DNA of 64,000 bases from positions 620,226-684,225 of the forward strand of contig NZ_JAFBDS010000001.1 in the NCBI RefSeq assembly GCF_016908375.1. The letters run 5' to 3'. The stretch comes from Amphibacillus cookii (GTDB taxonomy: Bacteria > Bacillota > Bacilli > Bacillales > Amphibacillaceae). A program made the translations under genes and the position numbers. Under the pieces are notes generated by a model. It saw only the letters and a list, made by a program, of their open reading frames with translations, was not told the DNA's origin and searched no databases. Shown piece by piece: positions 17,717 through 26,894 of this stretch (the stretch's first letter is position 1; the number at the start of each line of letters is the position of its first letter).

Positions 17717-18448
17717 ATGGTGTTCGATATGTATGATTATGAGTCAAGTGATACATCAAATAATAATGTTTTGGGAGTAACAGGATCTCTTCCTTTTACG
17801 GGGAGATGGTTAGTAGGATCAACTCCTGCAAAACAAATACCAAGTCATGGCACAGACATGTTTGGTGTAGGATATGCTATCGACTTTATGGCTGTCGATG
17901 AACAGAATCGCACAAGCCCTGAAGTAAGTTGGCGAACTTTTATTGGGACAGAATCGCCTGAAATTTTCTATGCATTTGGGAAGCCTGTTGTTTCACCTGT
18001 TTCAGGAAAAATAGTTAGTATTCATAATGGAGAACCAGATCATGAAGCGCGTCGCTCACTGCTTACATTAATACCTTATGCAGCCAAGCAAAATGAAAGA
18101 ATTCGCAAAGGTCCTGCTGCAATTGCTGGCAACTATATAATTATTTCACCAAATCATTCAGATGTATATATCGCAATCGTCCATTTACAGTTGGATTCGC
18201 TTTTAGTAAAAGAGGGAGATCATGTATCAGAAGGCGAACATATTGCAAATTGCGGGAATTCAGGTAACTCAACGCAACCTCATATTCATATTCAAGCGAT
18301 GACAAGTTTAAATTTTTCTAATACAAAGGGGGTTCCCCTTTACTTTAATGCGTTTAATCAGTGGGGAAAAGGGAATAGCGAGCCAACTATTGTAAAAAAA
18401 GCTTTTCCGAGGGCTAATGCGGTCGTCAGTCCAAGGCTAAACGAATGA
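17717..18448 (+). CDS. M23 (LytM-type) metallopeptidase-domain protein
   Basis: 243 aa. The zinc-site motifs of peptidase M23 are present: HGTDMFGVGYAIDF (H-x3-D type, residues about 48-61) and QPHIHIQAM (H-x-H, about 194-202), with VVSPVSGKIVSI and EGDHVSEGEHIANCGNSGNS between. There is no signal peptide or membrane anchor, unlike most cell-wall endopeptidases, so export or substrate is unclear. The start region lacks a good ribosome site (ATG 17717 or 17729). It follows several gene remnants, so an N-terminal truncation is possible. Confidence 0.7.
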   Translation: MVFDMYDYESSDTSNNNVLGVTGSLPFTGRWLVGSTPAKQIPSHGTDMFGVGYAIDFMAVDEQNRTSPEVSWRTFIGTESPEIFYAFGKPVVSPVSGKIVSIHNGEPDHEARRSLLTLIPYAAKQNERIRKGPAAIAGNYIIISPNHSDVYIAIVHLQLDSLLVKEGDHVSEGEHIANCGNSGNSTQPHIHIQAMTSLNFSNTKGVPLYFNAFNQWGKGNSEPTIVKKAFPRANAVVSPRLNE

Positions 18449-18510
18449 CGGATGTAATAATAATTTGCACTGCTACAGAAAAGAGGTATTTTGTTAAAAC
18501 ATTATTTAAT

Positions 18511-18667
18511 TTATCACAGATAACCGTCCGTAAAACACCCACCTCAAAATAGAGAATAGCGTTAAATCTATTTAGGTGGATGATAATGGACACTAATGCC
18601 CTGATTCACTCAACTAACCCTCAGTGGGAGAAGAACGAAAATCCCACTGATTGAAGGTTCGTTTTAT
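18511..18667 (+). repeat. Two-hairpin intergenic repeat, copy 6
   Basis: One of the best-preserved full copies. Hairpin I runs from ACCGTCCGTAAAACACCCACC to GGTGGATGATAATGGACAC and hairpin II from AACTAACCCTCAGTGGGAG to CCCACTGATTGAAGGTTCG. It lies between convergent genes. Confidence 0.88.
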
Positions 18668-18720
18668 TCCAGTAAAACAGTTATGTATCAGAGATTCGTA
18701 CGACGATCTGAGAGGAGGAC

Positions 18721-19098
18721 TTATCGTCCCCATCTCAGATAGATGATAAAATGACAACATGATACACTTTGATCACTTCTGATGGTTATTGAAATGCCTG
18801 TTGGGTTATAGCTTGCTGTTACATCACTGGTTGTTCCGATTGATTGAAGCAGACGGTTAACATCGTCAGATTTATCTGCTTGTGCTGCTGTTATTAATTG
18901 ATGACTAAAAGTCTGATCAGATAACTTATCTAAAATCATAATTGGTTCATTGGAAATCGCTTTCAATGTCGATATTGACTGCTGAAACATACTTGTATCA
19001 ACTGCTGGATACTCTCGATATTGATTGAGTACTGAATAAGAGGGATAATATCTAAACATAGACGGAGGATAAGAGGAAACAATAGGTCTGTAATACAT
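18721..19098 (-). CDS. YuzC-like small protein, probably spore-associated
   Basis: 125 aa. Proline/tyrosine-rich N-terminus (YYRPIVSSYPPSMFRYYPSY), a central part (LDKLSDQTFSHQLITAAQAD) and a Cys-Cys C-terminus ending CCHFIIYLRWG. The layout resembles a short Bacillaceae family that I recall as YuzC; its role is unknown, but such proteins occur only in spore formers. The start at 19098 is fixed by AGGAGG seven bases upstream; an upstream in-frame extension lacks such a site. Confidence 0.55.
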   Translation of the reverse strand: MYYRPIVSSYPPSMFRYYPSYSVLNQYREYPAVDTSMFQQSISTLKAISNEPIMILDKLSDQTFSHQLITAAQADKSDDVNRLLQSIGTTSDVTASYNPTGISITIRSDQSVSCCHFIIYLRWGR

Positions 19099-19307
19099 AA
19101 TGAACCTCCTGATATTGCATTTATTGTTTGCGAATACCCAAAAAGCTTGTGTTAATCCTAAATCCATCATAAGTAAGCATAGAACCGGGGTTAAATATAT
19201 GGTATAAATCAATGGTGTAATAGTTATTGTATTTTGAGAGGTATTCATTATAGAGTTTATGCTGATTGTGCTATCGTTATTAATTATTTAACTAATAAAC
19301 TCAACTT

Positions 19308-19372
19308 AGACTCGCCGATGAGCTATGTTCCGCTTTCCGTGGGCGTGGCTTGAGCTACTCCCACCGGAGTCT
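19308..19372. repeat. Bacillus-type palindromic repeat, short form
   Basis: Begins AGACTC and ends GAGTCT, with an inner CGCTTTCCGTGGGCGTGGCT and ACTCCCACCGGAGTC. This is the GC-rich palindrome type common between genes in Bacillaceae (CTTTCC-GCGGG and CCGCAGGAGTC arms). The longer form lies at 19687. The flanking sequence 19373-19523 has no gene. Confidence 0.55.
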
Positions 19373-19686
19373 ACACACTCACCTGCTAAATAGTGCTTTA
19401 TTTCGTGCGGTTGGGCTTACTCAGGAAACCGCATGAATCCGCGATCGCACGCAAAATGGAGAAATCGCATTCAGTATGAATCACCCGTCTAAGTGGAGAT
19501 AAGCAAGGGGTGAGACATCCCCCATAGCCGTCAAGCTAAGGATCAATTACAGAAAAAGCAAGTCTAGAGCGTATAATTTTTACACGAAATTATATTATTT
19601 TCCAATTCGGTACATGATTAGTAAAACCACTTTGTTGCTTTTTTAAAAATATTACGCTGTTAAAAGTGGCTGTTGATTTGCGATCC

Positions 19687-19791
19687 AGGCATTCGCTTTC
19701 CGCGGGCTCGCGCTGAGCCTCCTCGTTCGCACAGAACGCTCACTGTGGGGTCTCATCGTCTTCGCTTTTCCCGCAGGAGTCGAATGCCTTC
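19687..19791. repeat. Bacillus-type palindromic repeat, long form
   Basis: Left arm GGCATTCGCTTTCCGCGGGC, right arm CCCGCAGGAGTCGAATGCC, with GAGCCTCCTCG and GTGGGGTCTCA inside. Far more GC-rich than the surroundings. This repeat type is widespread in Bacillaceae, often next to IS remnants. Confidence 0.65.
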
Positions 19792-19847
19792 CTCTCCAAT
19801 CAACAAAGTTAAAAAACAATAAGCTTTGGCAAAACCCAAATATTCAT

Positions 19848-20366
19848 CTATACTGCTTTGAAAGTTCGTTCATAAGTAAGATTTAAGATGTCAAAAGGAC
19901 TCTTATGCTGATAGCGAAGATCTTTCCTTCCATGTCGGTATACATTTTGATAAATATTCTTCATCAGTGCACGAAGTGAAGAGATATCATGCAATGGCTG
20001 TCCTTTCTCATCTTCAATGGCGCTTTTCGCAAGGTCGATACACATTGGTGCAAGCTCCTGCCGTTCAGCTAACTGAAGAAAAATACCCTTCAAAAAGGCA
20101 ACACCTTTCTCATTGGAACGTTGATGTAAGGCTTGTTTCGAAATATCCGTACCAGATAATCGCGTGATTGTTGCACAAAGCTTGCTCAATCCTTCAGCGC
20201 CTACTGTTTTTTGTAAAAAGGCACAGATACTTAAGAAATCCTCTGGCATTAATTTATTTTCACGTTGAACAAAACCTGTTTCACGCGCCCATTGACGTAC
20301 CTCAGAAACAGATAACACCTGATGAACAGCTTGAATAAATGGCTCCATTTTCTTCGTGAAATGCAT
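19848..20366 (-). pseudogene. IS4-family transposase, internally deleted
   Basis: 172 aa. The N-terminal ~105 residues (MHFTKKMEPFIQAVHQVLS, LMPEDFLSICAFLQKTVGAE, ISKQALHQRSNEKGVAFLKG) look like the DNA-binding start of IS4/IS231-like transposases. The last ~35 residues (ALMKNIYQNVYRHGRKDLRY) look like the family's C-terminus. The catalytic DDE core is absent, so the frame was fused by deletion. GGAGGGG precedes the ATG at 20366. Non-functional. Confidence 0.65.
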
Positions 20367-20602
20367 CGTAAACCCCTCCAAATAAATATTTCTTTTCTGT
20401 TAGGGTACCGTATTTTTCTGTTGTTTTAAATCTTACTGCTTAGCTTGACGGCTATGAGGCATCCACGCGAAAAGCGAATCCATGCTTTTCGGAACGAAAT
20501 AACGTGCTAAACGTATGAGAAGGTTGAATGACTATTTTCAGTGTGCGAAAGTTGAGTAATAAAGTTCTGCAATAGCTATATAATAAAACTTGAGTGATTG
20601 GC

Positions 20603-20655
20603 ATCATCAGACAAACCGTCCGTAAATCGCCCACTGATTAAAGAAGTATTTTATT
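20603..20655 (+). repeat. Short-form repeat (copy 7)
   Basis: ATCATCAGACAAACCGTCCG joined to CCCACTGATTAAAGAAGTAT, then TTTAT; a central-deletion derivative of the two-hairpin repeat. The rest of the interval 20457-20734 holds nothing that I recognise. Confidence 0.65.
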
Positions 20656-20734
20656 AAGTTTTTAGTTTACAAAGTAAACTAAATCACGTAAGCTATTTAT
20701 GCAAGCATTTACATTATTGTCATGGAGGTATGAA

Positions 20735-22273
20735 ATGGAATTATTGGTTGAGCAATTTGCTAGTTTAAATTTATTGAATCAATTTTGGATTACTTTATTT
20801 TTAATTATTCCGATGGTGCTTATTGCACGGACAGTTGTTGCTGGTACGCGTTATTCACCTATTTTAATTATTGTTATCTTTGGTTTGTCAATGGGGTATA
20901 TTCTCGTGCATACGGGGGTTGCAGAACCAGGAATAACTGCATTTCCGATGGTTAATATGGTGGCATCATCAACGATTATTGCGTTAATCGTATCGTTCTT
21001 TGTTGGTGGGCAAGAGCTAAGAAAGATTTTCTCGAATAAGCCCCTGAAAAATGAAGAAATGGTGATCCCGTCATCGCAAGAAGCAGTATTAGGAACAACG
21101 CGGACTCAAATTGTCATGATTATTCGTGCATTCTTTTTGTTAATTGGCATAGAGGGTGCCACAAGAACATTAATAGGAACCAGTACAAGTTCATTAAGTG
21201 ATGTCTATCCTTTAATTGCCTATATAGGTATTGTTGGGTCCATTATTTTTATCGATAATCGCGCGACGATTACCAATAAGTCCTTATATATTAGAAAAGG
21301 GATTTTAGAAATTGTTGGTATTATATTTGTTTTGTATGCAGCTTATTTGATAGCTGAAACGATTGAACCCTTGATTGCACTACCACAAATTTTCTTTGCA
21401 ATGATTGTCTCTGCTTTGGCAGGCGCTATTCTTTATCGGTGGTCATTTGGACCAACCATTAAAGCGCTATTATTTGCTGGGATTCCTGTTGTTTTAGCAG
21501 GTAATTTTATGGTTGGAGGATCAAGAATCGGAGAGGCTTTTACCATTGAAGGTATGGGTGCTGTCCTTTCTTATGGTTTCTTTGGTCAATTGTTCTTTAT
21601 GTTTGGTGGTATTGCCGTTTTAATGTTTTTTGCTAAAACAAATCATGTTAGAAATTTAGCGCCTGGAATGGCTGGTGCACTGTCACATTCGGGACTGACA
21701 GGTGCTTGTACTGCAGGCGATTTAGGAGCCGAGGCGGCGAGTCGAGCACCGATTATGATTAATATTCCGTTTTTTGGTCATGTTTTTGTTTTTTCAGTAT
21801 TAGCGATAAGTGCAGAAAATGGAGCGCTATGGATTTGGCCATCACTATTAATTGTTGCGGTTGGACTTGCTTTCACCATTTTGGCTTTAAAACATTTGCG
21901 AATTGCTAATCATGATGATGCCAAAGAGATTAAAGCACTGATGCAATTTTCGTTTGGCTGGCAACTTGTAGCTGTATTTGGTGGTTTGCTTTTATTAACA
22001 TTAAGTACGATTGCTTTTGATTATTCTGGTATGGCGCAAGCATCTGCAATTTCACACTTTGGTTTATTTGCAGCTATTCAAGAGGGGATGTTTGGCGCAG
22101 AGTCGGCTAATCTGATTCCATTTATCTTTTCTATGCCATTTCTTGTTCACCCGGTTGTCTTTTTCATGTTTGGAAAGGCAATGAAAGATGGCGGGAAGAT
22201 GCCGATTAAAACAGTGTATATCATTAGTGCTATTGGTGTTATTGGTTTAATGATTTCATTATTTGTTATTTGA
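20735..22273 (+). CDS. Polytopic membrane protein, unknown transporter-like
   Basis: 512 aa, about 12-13 hydrophobic segments with short loops. Conserved-looking polar stretches inside the membrane include HSGLTGACTAGDLGAEAASR (about residues 320-340) and LSYGFFGQLFFMFGG, which suggest a transporter or channel fold. I do not recognise the family. The start at 20735 follows GGAGGT by 5 nt; the in-frame ATG at 20699 lacks a ribosome site. Monocistronic, followed by a strong terminator. Confidence 0.75.
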   Translation: MELLVEQFASLNLLNQFWITLFLIIPMVLIARTVVAGTRYSPILIIVIFGLSMGYILVHTGVAEPGITAFPMVNMVASSTIIALIVSFFVGGQELRKIFSNKPLKNEEMVIPSSQEAVLGTTRTQIVMIIRAFFLLIGIEGATRTLIGTSTSSLSDVYPLIAYIGIVGSIIFIDNRATITNKSLYIRKGILEIVGIIFVLYAAYLIAETIEPLIALPQIFFAMIVSALAGAILYRWSFGPTIKALLFAGIPVVLAGNFMVGGSRIGEAFTIEGMGAVLSYGFFGQLFFMFGGIAVLMFFAKTNHVRNLAPGMAGALSHSGLTGACTAGDLGAEAASRAPIMINIPFFGHVFVFSVLAISAENGALWIWPSLLIVAVGLAFTILALKHLRIANHDDAKEIKALMQFSFGWQLVAVFGGLLLLTLSTIAFDYSGMAQASAISHFGLFAAIQEGMFGAESANLIPFIFSMPFLVHPVVFFMFGKAMKDGGKMPIKTVYIISAIGVIGLMISLFVI

Positions 22274-22313
22274 TGTTGATCAAGTCAAAAAAATTCATTT
22301 TATTTGCGTGAAA

Positions 22314-22358
22314 AGCTACCTCCCAACGTTAGACAACCGCTAACGTTGGGAGGTAGCT
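22314..22358 (+). terminator. Strong terminator, 19-bp perfect stem
   Basis: AGCTACCTCCCAACGTTAG pairs perfectly with CTAACGTTGGGAGGTAGCT across 7 nt. It can act in both directions between convergent genes. Confidence 0.8.
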
Positions 22359-22405
22359 ATTATATTTTATTGATATGAGCAAGCAAAGTTTTAAAGTTCA
22401 TCAGT

Positions 22406-22591
22406 TTAAAAATAAAATGTTAATGCATCCGTGCTTAATTCTGATAAACCGAAAATTAAGTAAACAAGTATAAGTGTGATCAATGTAATAATCAAATAGC
22501 TCTTTCCATATCCCTTTATAAACATAAAAAGACTGGTCGTGGCGGCCAAGAAAAAGAAAATGGCAGCAGCGAGAATAGCTATAGATGACAT
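22406..22591 (-). CDS. Small two-helix membrane protein
   Basis: 61 aa: two hydrophobic helices (IAILAAAIFFFLAATTSLFM and YLIITLITLILVYLIFGLSE) joined by IKGYGKS. A good AAAGGAG site precedes the ATG. Function unknown; no family recognised. Coding status is supported by the ribosome site and membrane-like composition only. Confidence 0.6.
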   Translation of the reverse strand: MSSIAILAAAIFFFLAATTSLFMFIKGYGKSYLIITLITLILVYLIFGLSELSTDALTFYF

Positions 22592-22832
22592 AATGCTACT
22601 CCTTTCGGTAATAGAGACAGATTTAGAATTTCCTGCCTAGGTATTATTAACTAAAACCTACTACCTTTATTATTATATAACAATTGTCAAGTTGGATGAT
22701 TATAGTTGACAAATGAAACTGTAAAAGCGCTCTTTTCAATTTTTCAATAGCGTTTTTTCATAGTATTAATAGATAAAATATTAATAATCATGCTATAATA
22801 GATATAAGTAATAGATTAAGGAGTGCCAAAAC

Positions 22833-23030
22833 ATGTTCAAAAAGTATCATCGTTTTATATACATGGCTAGTTTTCAATTGTTGTTAATTATTTTTTTCTT
22901 AATATTTAGTATGATCGAGTACGGGTTTAATATGATGACGATATCAGTCCTTTTTATTTTATTTATAGGTGTGGTACTCAATGTACTCCTTTATTTTTAT
23001 TTCAAAAAAATCAATATGCAAACCGAGTAA
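22833..23030 (+). CDS. Small two-helix membrane protein before ykuI-like gene
   Basis: 65 aa with two hydrophobic helices and a basic N-terminus (MFKKYHRF). AAGGAG precedes the ATG, and a TATAAT box lies about 35 bp before the start. The EAL-domain gene starts 23 bp after its stop, so the two probably share a transcript. Function unknown. Confidence 0.65.
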   Translation: MFKKYHRFIYMASFQLLLIIFFLIFSMIEYGFNMMTISVLFILFIGVVLNVLLYFYFKKINMQTE

Positions 23031-23053
23031 AAGATTGTTTTGGGGGATTTTAA

Positions 23054-24265
23054 ATGGACTCAATGGAGCTAATGGATAAACTGAATGATATTGTACCTGC
23101 TTATCAACCTTTTGTCAGTGCAGTGACCCATGAAATTGCTGGCTATGAACTGTTTGCAAGACGAGTTGAGGGAAATCGACTCATCAGTTTAGCTTCTTTT
23201 TTTAATGATGAGGAAGTGCCTGCGGAATACAAATTAGAAGTGAATCAACATGTATTAACGCAAGCATTATCTCAACTCTCTCACTATCCTTCGCTGTTCT
23301 TAATGATTAATTGGACGGCAGAAGAATGGTTAATTGATGATGGAGAACCATTACTTGAGCGATTAAATGCTTTTGATGAAGCGGGTTTTCCATTGCAAAG
23401 AATCATTGTACAAATAAAAGAACAAGATTTAGACATCTATTATGACCAGCTGTATCACCTTTTACTTTATTACAAAAGCTGTGGTATTCAAATAGCAATT
23501 GATCAATTAGGTGCTAGAACAGCTAATTTAGATCGGATCAGACAACTAGAGCCTAATGTGTTAAAAATGAATACACGTATTATAGGTAGCTATGATTCAA
23601 AGGGCTATGATGATATTATCTATTCCTTTGAACAATTGGCTGAACGGATTGGCGCGGCACTATTATTTGATAATATTGAAGATGATTTCCTACACTACTA
23701 TGCATGGAAACATGGTGGTCGTTATTATCAAGGCTTTTATTTGTCCGATATACATAGTGGTAATCTAGATCATTCAACGATTGCGGTCGATATCTCACAA
23801 AAAACAGCTAGCTTTGTAAAGCGTCAAAAACAGTTAGTTGAGACACGTCTAAACTGGATACTTGATTGGGAAAAACAGTTAATAGAGCTTGTAAATGTAT
23901 GGTGGCAATTAAACGAAGTTAATCCATTTTTAGAAAAAGTAGGCGAAGTCTTTCATAATGAAAGCTTCCGCATTTATATTTGTGACAGTAATGGTGAGCA
24001 GATATCAGCAAACTATCATAAAAGATCTAATCAATGGTTTTTTGAAAGTGATTATATAGGGGCAAACTGGGCTTTTCGTCCTTATTATTTAACAAACATG
24101 ATGCACATGCGACTGTGGAATCGCGCGATGTTGTCAGAGATTTATGCAGATATTGAAACACGTGAACGGATTCGAACCTTAAGCTTCCCTTTATCAAAGG
24201 ATTATTTTATCTTTATCGATATAGCTTATCGTTTCATATATAAGAATGATTGTTTCTTAATTTAG
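23054..24265 (+). CDS. ykuI: YkuI-type protein: degenerate EAL domain plus sensor domain
   Basis: 403 aa, close to B. subtilis YkuI in length. N-terminal EAL fold (residues about 15-250): YQPFVSAVTHEIAGYELFAR carries ELF in place of EAL, and IDQLGARTANL replaces the catalytic DDFG loop. The C-terminal part (about 255-403) fits the PAS-like YkuI_C domain. YkuI binds c-di-GMP but shows little or no hydrolysis; this copy is further degenerate and probably a binding or structural protein. The ribosome site TTTGGGGG is weak but well placed. Confidence 0.75.
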   Translation: MDSMELMDKLNDIVPAYQPFVSAVTHEIAGYELFARRVEGNRLISLASFFNDEEVPAEYKLEVNQHVLTQALSQLSHYPSLFLMINWTAEEWLIDDGEPLLERLNAFDEAGFPLQRIIVQIKEQDLDIYYDQLYHLLLYYKSCGIQIAIDQLGARTANLDRIRQLEPNVLKMNTRIIGSYDSKGYDDIIYSFEQLAERIGAALLFDNIEDDFLHYYAWKHGGRYYQGFYLSDIHSGNLDHSTIAVDISQKTASFVKRQKQLVETRLNWILDWEKQLIELVNVWWQLNEVNPFLEKVGEVFHNESFRIYICDSNGEQISANYHKRSNQWFFESDYIGANWAFRPYYLTNMMHMRLWNRAMLSEIYADIETRERIRTLSFPLSKDYFIFIDIAYRFIYKNDCFLI

Positions 24266-24418
24266 GTTAGGTAACAACAGATACATTTAGATTGATACGA
24301 TAGTAAACGGTATTGTTAATGAATCATCATGTATACATTTAGATACTAAATTTCACATGAAGAAGGGTAATAATTGAGACTTTTGCTCTAACGTATATGT
24401 GATCAAATAAAAGAAAAT

Positions 24419-24466
24419 GTGAAGCCAAATCGTAATGACATGCGTTGTTGTGATTTGGCTTCACAT
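24419..24466. terminator. Bidirectional terminator between ykuI and ydbT
   Basis: TGTGAAGCCAAATC pairs perfectly with GATTTGGCTTCACA around a 20-nt loop, between convergent genes. The rest of 24266-24475 holds no gene. Confidence 0.75.
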
Positions 24467-24475
24467 GCTAGTTTA

Positions 24476-25975
24476 TTATTTTTTTTCGGTATTTAAATCG
24501 ATGCCAACTTGATTCAGTGAATAATCACCCCGGTATGAATACCACTCGGTAATGTCGCTGTGAATCGATTGTTTAATGCCGCTAACTGTATAGTGCCTTC
24601 CTATAAAGTTATTTAAGATTGAAGCTCGGATAGTTGCTATATCAAGTCTTTTCTGAAGCAGACTTTGTTTCAATTCAAGCGCTTGAATACGATCTCGTTT
24701 TAAAAATACGGTCTCTCGAGATAGGAGTAACATCGATTGGATCGTTAATTGCTGTTTGGTTAAATGAGCGCCTGCCATCCGGTAATTCAAGTAAAAGTAG
24801 ATACTACCCATTAGTAATAACAGACCGTTAATCCACCAGAACGGTCGAGCAAATAATAGAGTAACGGCAAGCGTTACAGATAATCCTACTAACAGTTGAC
24901 ACCATTGATAATAAAATAACCGCCTAGACACAGGGTGTAGATCTGGCATAGTGTATTGATACTCAGGTAGCATCGTGGTTAGAAATGCCTGAATTTCAGA
25001 TTTTTTAATAAGTGGAAAGATAATCGTTCGCATATTTTCACTTTGATCGACTTCTCCTCCTGCAACTTCCAGGTAAACGGTAGCTAATTGAAAAGGTAGC
25101 CTTATGATATTTTGTTTAATGCCAACTGCTTGAATACGATTAAGTGGGATCGACAGTTGTTTTTTTTCCCAGAGTCCTCTTGTTATATAGAGTTCTTTTT
25201 CATATCGAACGACAGTAAAGTCTCCGTATTTGATAATCGAACCTAGTACACCTAAAAGCCACATTAATATAAATAGAATCATTGACAGTGCGATTAAGGT
25301 TCCCAATGCTTGGGTTAAAAGCCAAGCTGTTGTTGATTGATAAATGTCATCTGGGATAAATAGTTCAGCTTCTGAAATGCCAAAAAGTAAAATACTTATA
25401 ATGACACCGAAGCCACCAGACGTGGAGCCGAAAGCAAATAATCGCTTGTAACTGGCTTCATATTTTGGCACTTGTTGTTCAAGGATATAATCATAGTCAT
25501 AAGTGTTAGTAGTTTCTGTTCCGCTTTGATCTTGCTGATCAAACTTTAGTTGATTTCTAAGTGCGTGTGCTTCCTCAATGGAAATAGCAGTCAACTTAGC
25601 ATCGACATTAATATCACTACCTGCTGTTTCAATTTGTAACTCTGTTAACCCAAGCAGTCGGTGAATAATATTTTGACTTAAATGAATGGACTGGATGCGA
25701 TGCTTAGAAATGGTTCGTTTTTTGCGAATGATAATCCCACGCTCAATCTTCAACTCATTTTGATTAAGCGAATAAGTAAATCTTAACCAATTTAACCAGC
25801 TATATATGATGATCGAACATGCGATTGCAATAGTTGCAATCAATAAGTAAGTGAAAAATTGTTCTCGACCAAAAATAATAATAAGTGAAAATAGTAATAA
25901 AATCGTTTCTTTCATTGTTTTGAAAAATATAAAAATAATGGCAGCAATATGAAGACGTCTAGGTTCAAATGTCAT
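24476..25975 (-). CDS. ydbT: YdbT-type bPH2 membrane protein
   Basis: 499 aa. Three repeated bacterial PH (bPH2) modules separated by membrane pairs: recurring R-x-RIQ-x-x-x-x-x-x motifs appear as SKHRIQSIHLSQNIIHRLLG, IPLNRIQAVGIKQNIIRLPF and LKRDRIQALELKQSLLQKRL. In B. subtilis, YdbS and YdbT give resistance to the bacteriocin amylolysin. The ATG at 25975 overlaps the end of ydbS by 11 nt and gives a normal N-terminus; the longer in-frame extension lies inside ydbS and is rejected. Confidence 0.85.
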   Translation of the reverse strand: MTFEPRRLHIAAIIFIFFKTMKETILLLFSLIIIFGREQFFTYLLIATIAIACSIIIYSWLNWLRFTYSLNQNELKIERGIIIRKKRTISKHRIQSIHLSQNIIHRLLGLTELQIETAGSDINVDAKLTAISIEEAHALRNQLKFDQQDQSGTETTNTYDYDYILEQQVPKYEASYKRLFAFGSTSGGFGVIISILLFGISEAELFIPDDIYQSTTAWLLTQALGTLIALSMILFILMWLLGVLGSIIKYGDFTVVRYEKELYITRGLWEKKQLSIPLNRIQAVGIKQNIIRLPFQLATVYLEVAGGEVDQSENMRTIIFPLIKKSEIQAFLTTMLPEYQYTMPDLHPVSRRLFYYQWCQLLVGLSVTLAVTLLFARPFWWINGLLLLMGSIYFYLNYRMAGAHLTKQQLTIQSMLLLSRETVFLKRDRIQALELKQSLLQKRLDIATIRASILNNFIGRHYTVSGIKQSIHSDITEWYSYRGDYSLNQVGIDLNTEKK

Positions 25976-26453
25976 CTTGTTCCACCCTAGCCAATATTGA
26001 TATTTGATCACGCAATTGCTCAGCTTCTGCTTCACTTAAAGCTGGGATTTCATGAGTGGTTGCTGCCGTCGTTATCTCTAAGTTAGCCAGATTAAACTTT
26101 TTTAAAATTGGTCCTTGTTTGGTATCCACATGCTGAACCCGAACCATCGGTACAAGTGTTCGTTTCACAATAATGATCCCATGTTGTATGTAAATCTCCT
26201 GATCATAAAGTTGATAACGCCACCTTCGCCAGCGCAGTGAAGGAATTAAAATAATGCTTAGTAATACAATAACGATGGTAAAGATAAGACTTATACCGCT
26301 AAACCAATAATTCCACTTAAGCATGGCCGCTGTAATAAATAGACCTATGGTGATTAACATTAAAATAATGGAATAAATAAGTCCATGTATCTTCCAAACT
26401 TTAATTGCAGAAGGGGCAATCCTTTGACTTGGTGGATAACGCAAGAAAAACAC
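25965..26453 (-). CDS. ydbS: YdbS-type bPH2 membrane protein
   Basis: 162 aa: two transmembrane helices near residues 23-65, then one bPH2 domain (YQLYDQEIYIQHGIIIVKRT, VPMVRVQHVDTKQGPILKKF, EIPALSEAEAEQLRDQI). Start is GTG at 26453 after AAAAAGG. Translationally coupled to ydbT downstream, as in other Firmicutes. Likely partners in a membrane complex with a role in envelope defence. Confidence 0.85.
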   Translation of the reverse strand: MFFLRYPPSQRIAPSAIKVWKIHGLIYSIILMLITIGLFITAAMLKWNYWFSGISLIFTIVIVLLSIILIPSLRWRRWRYQLYDQEIYIQHGIIIVKRTLVPMVRVQHVDTKQGPILKKFNLANLEITTAATTHEIPALSEAEAEQLRDQISILARVEQDDI

Positions 26454-26520
26454 ATCCTTTTTATCTTTTATCCTTTCAATTATAGCTCAATTATTCACAG
26501 ATAACTAGGTAATAATGGGT

Positions 26521-26640
26521 TTATCACAGATAACCGGTCGTAACTCCCCTCAAAATAGAGCGTAGTGCAAAACGATTGAGGTGGGTGATAACGGACGCTA
26601 ATGTCGAGATTCACTCAACGAACCTGCAATCAGGGGGCGT
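26521..26640 (+). repeat. Two-hairpin repeat, copy 8 (3' truncated)
   Basis: Hairpin I is complete; hairpin II stops after AACCTGCAATCAGGGGGCG, so its right arm is lost. A 15-nt echo of the repeat start (ATTCACAGATAACTA) lies just upstream at 26492. The remaining 26641-26894 shows no gene. Confidence 0.8.
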
Positions 26641-26894
26641 TATAGATGAGATGATTTAATTCACCTTATGAATTTTTTGCTCGTGCCATGTTATACTAAT
26701 GATTAAATGCCTTATCATAATAAAAATGAAACAGAAAAATAATATGTGTGATATTTCAGAAGTACATCATAGTTCTTTAATATTTTTAAGGTTTTAATAC
26801 ATATAACGCTTGTCGACTACTAAAATGCAAGGTGCTTGTTCAGATTTGGAAACCAGTTTAACCGATTAAGCTAAACTAGCGAGGAGTGACCTTA

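Larger units (their letters stand above)
19524..20456 (-). mobile_element. Defective IS4-type insertion sequence
   Basis: Bounded by an 18-bp perfect inverted repeat, CATAGCCGTCAAGCTAAG at 19524-19541 and its complement at 20439-20456. Inside is an internally deleted transposase gene on the minus strand (19848-20366) and a Bacillus-type palindromic repeat (19687-19791). No clear target duplication was found. The length of about 930 bp is shorter than intact IS4-family elements. Confidence 0.6.

Noticed and set aside
19260..19850. Protein-coding gene between the YuzC-like gene and the transposase remnant
   Set aside because: Only palindromic repeats and an IS end are present; no frame with a ribosome site.
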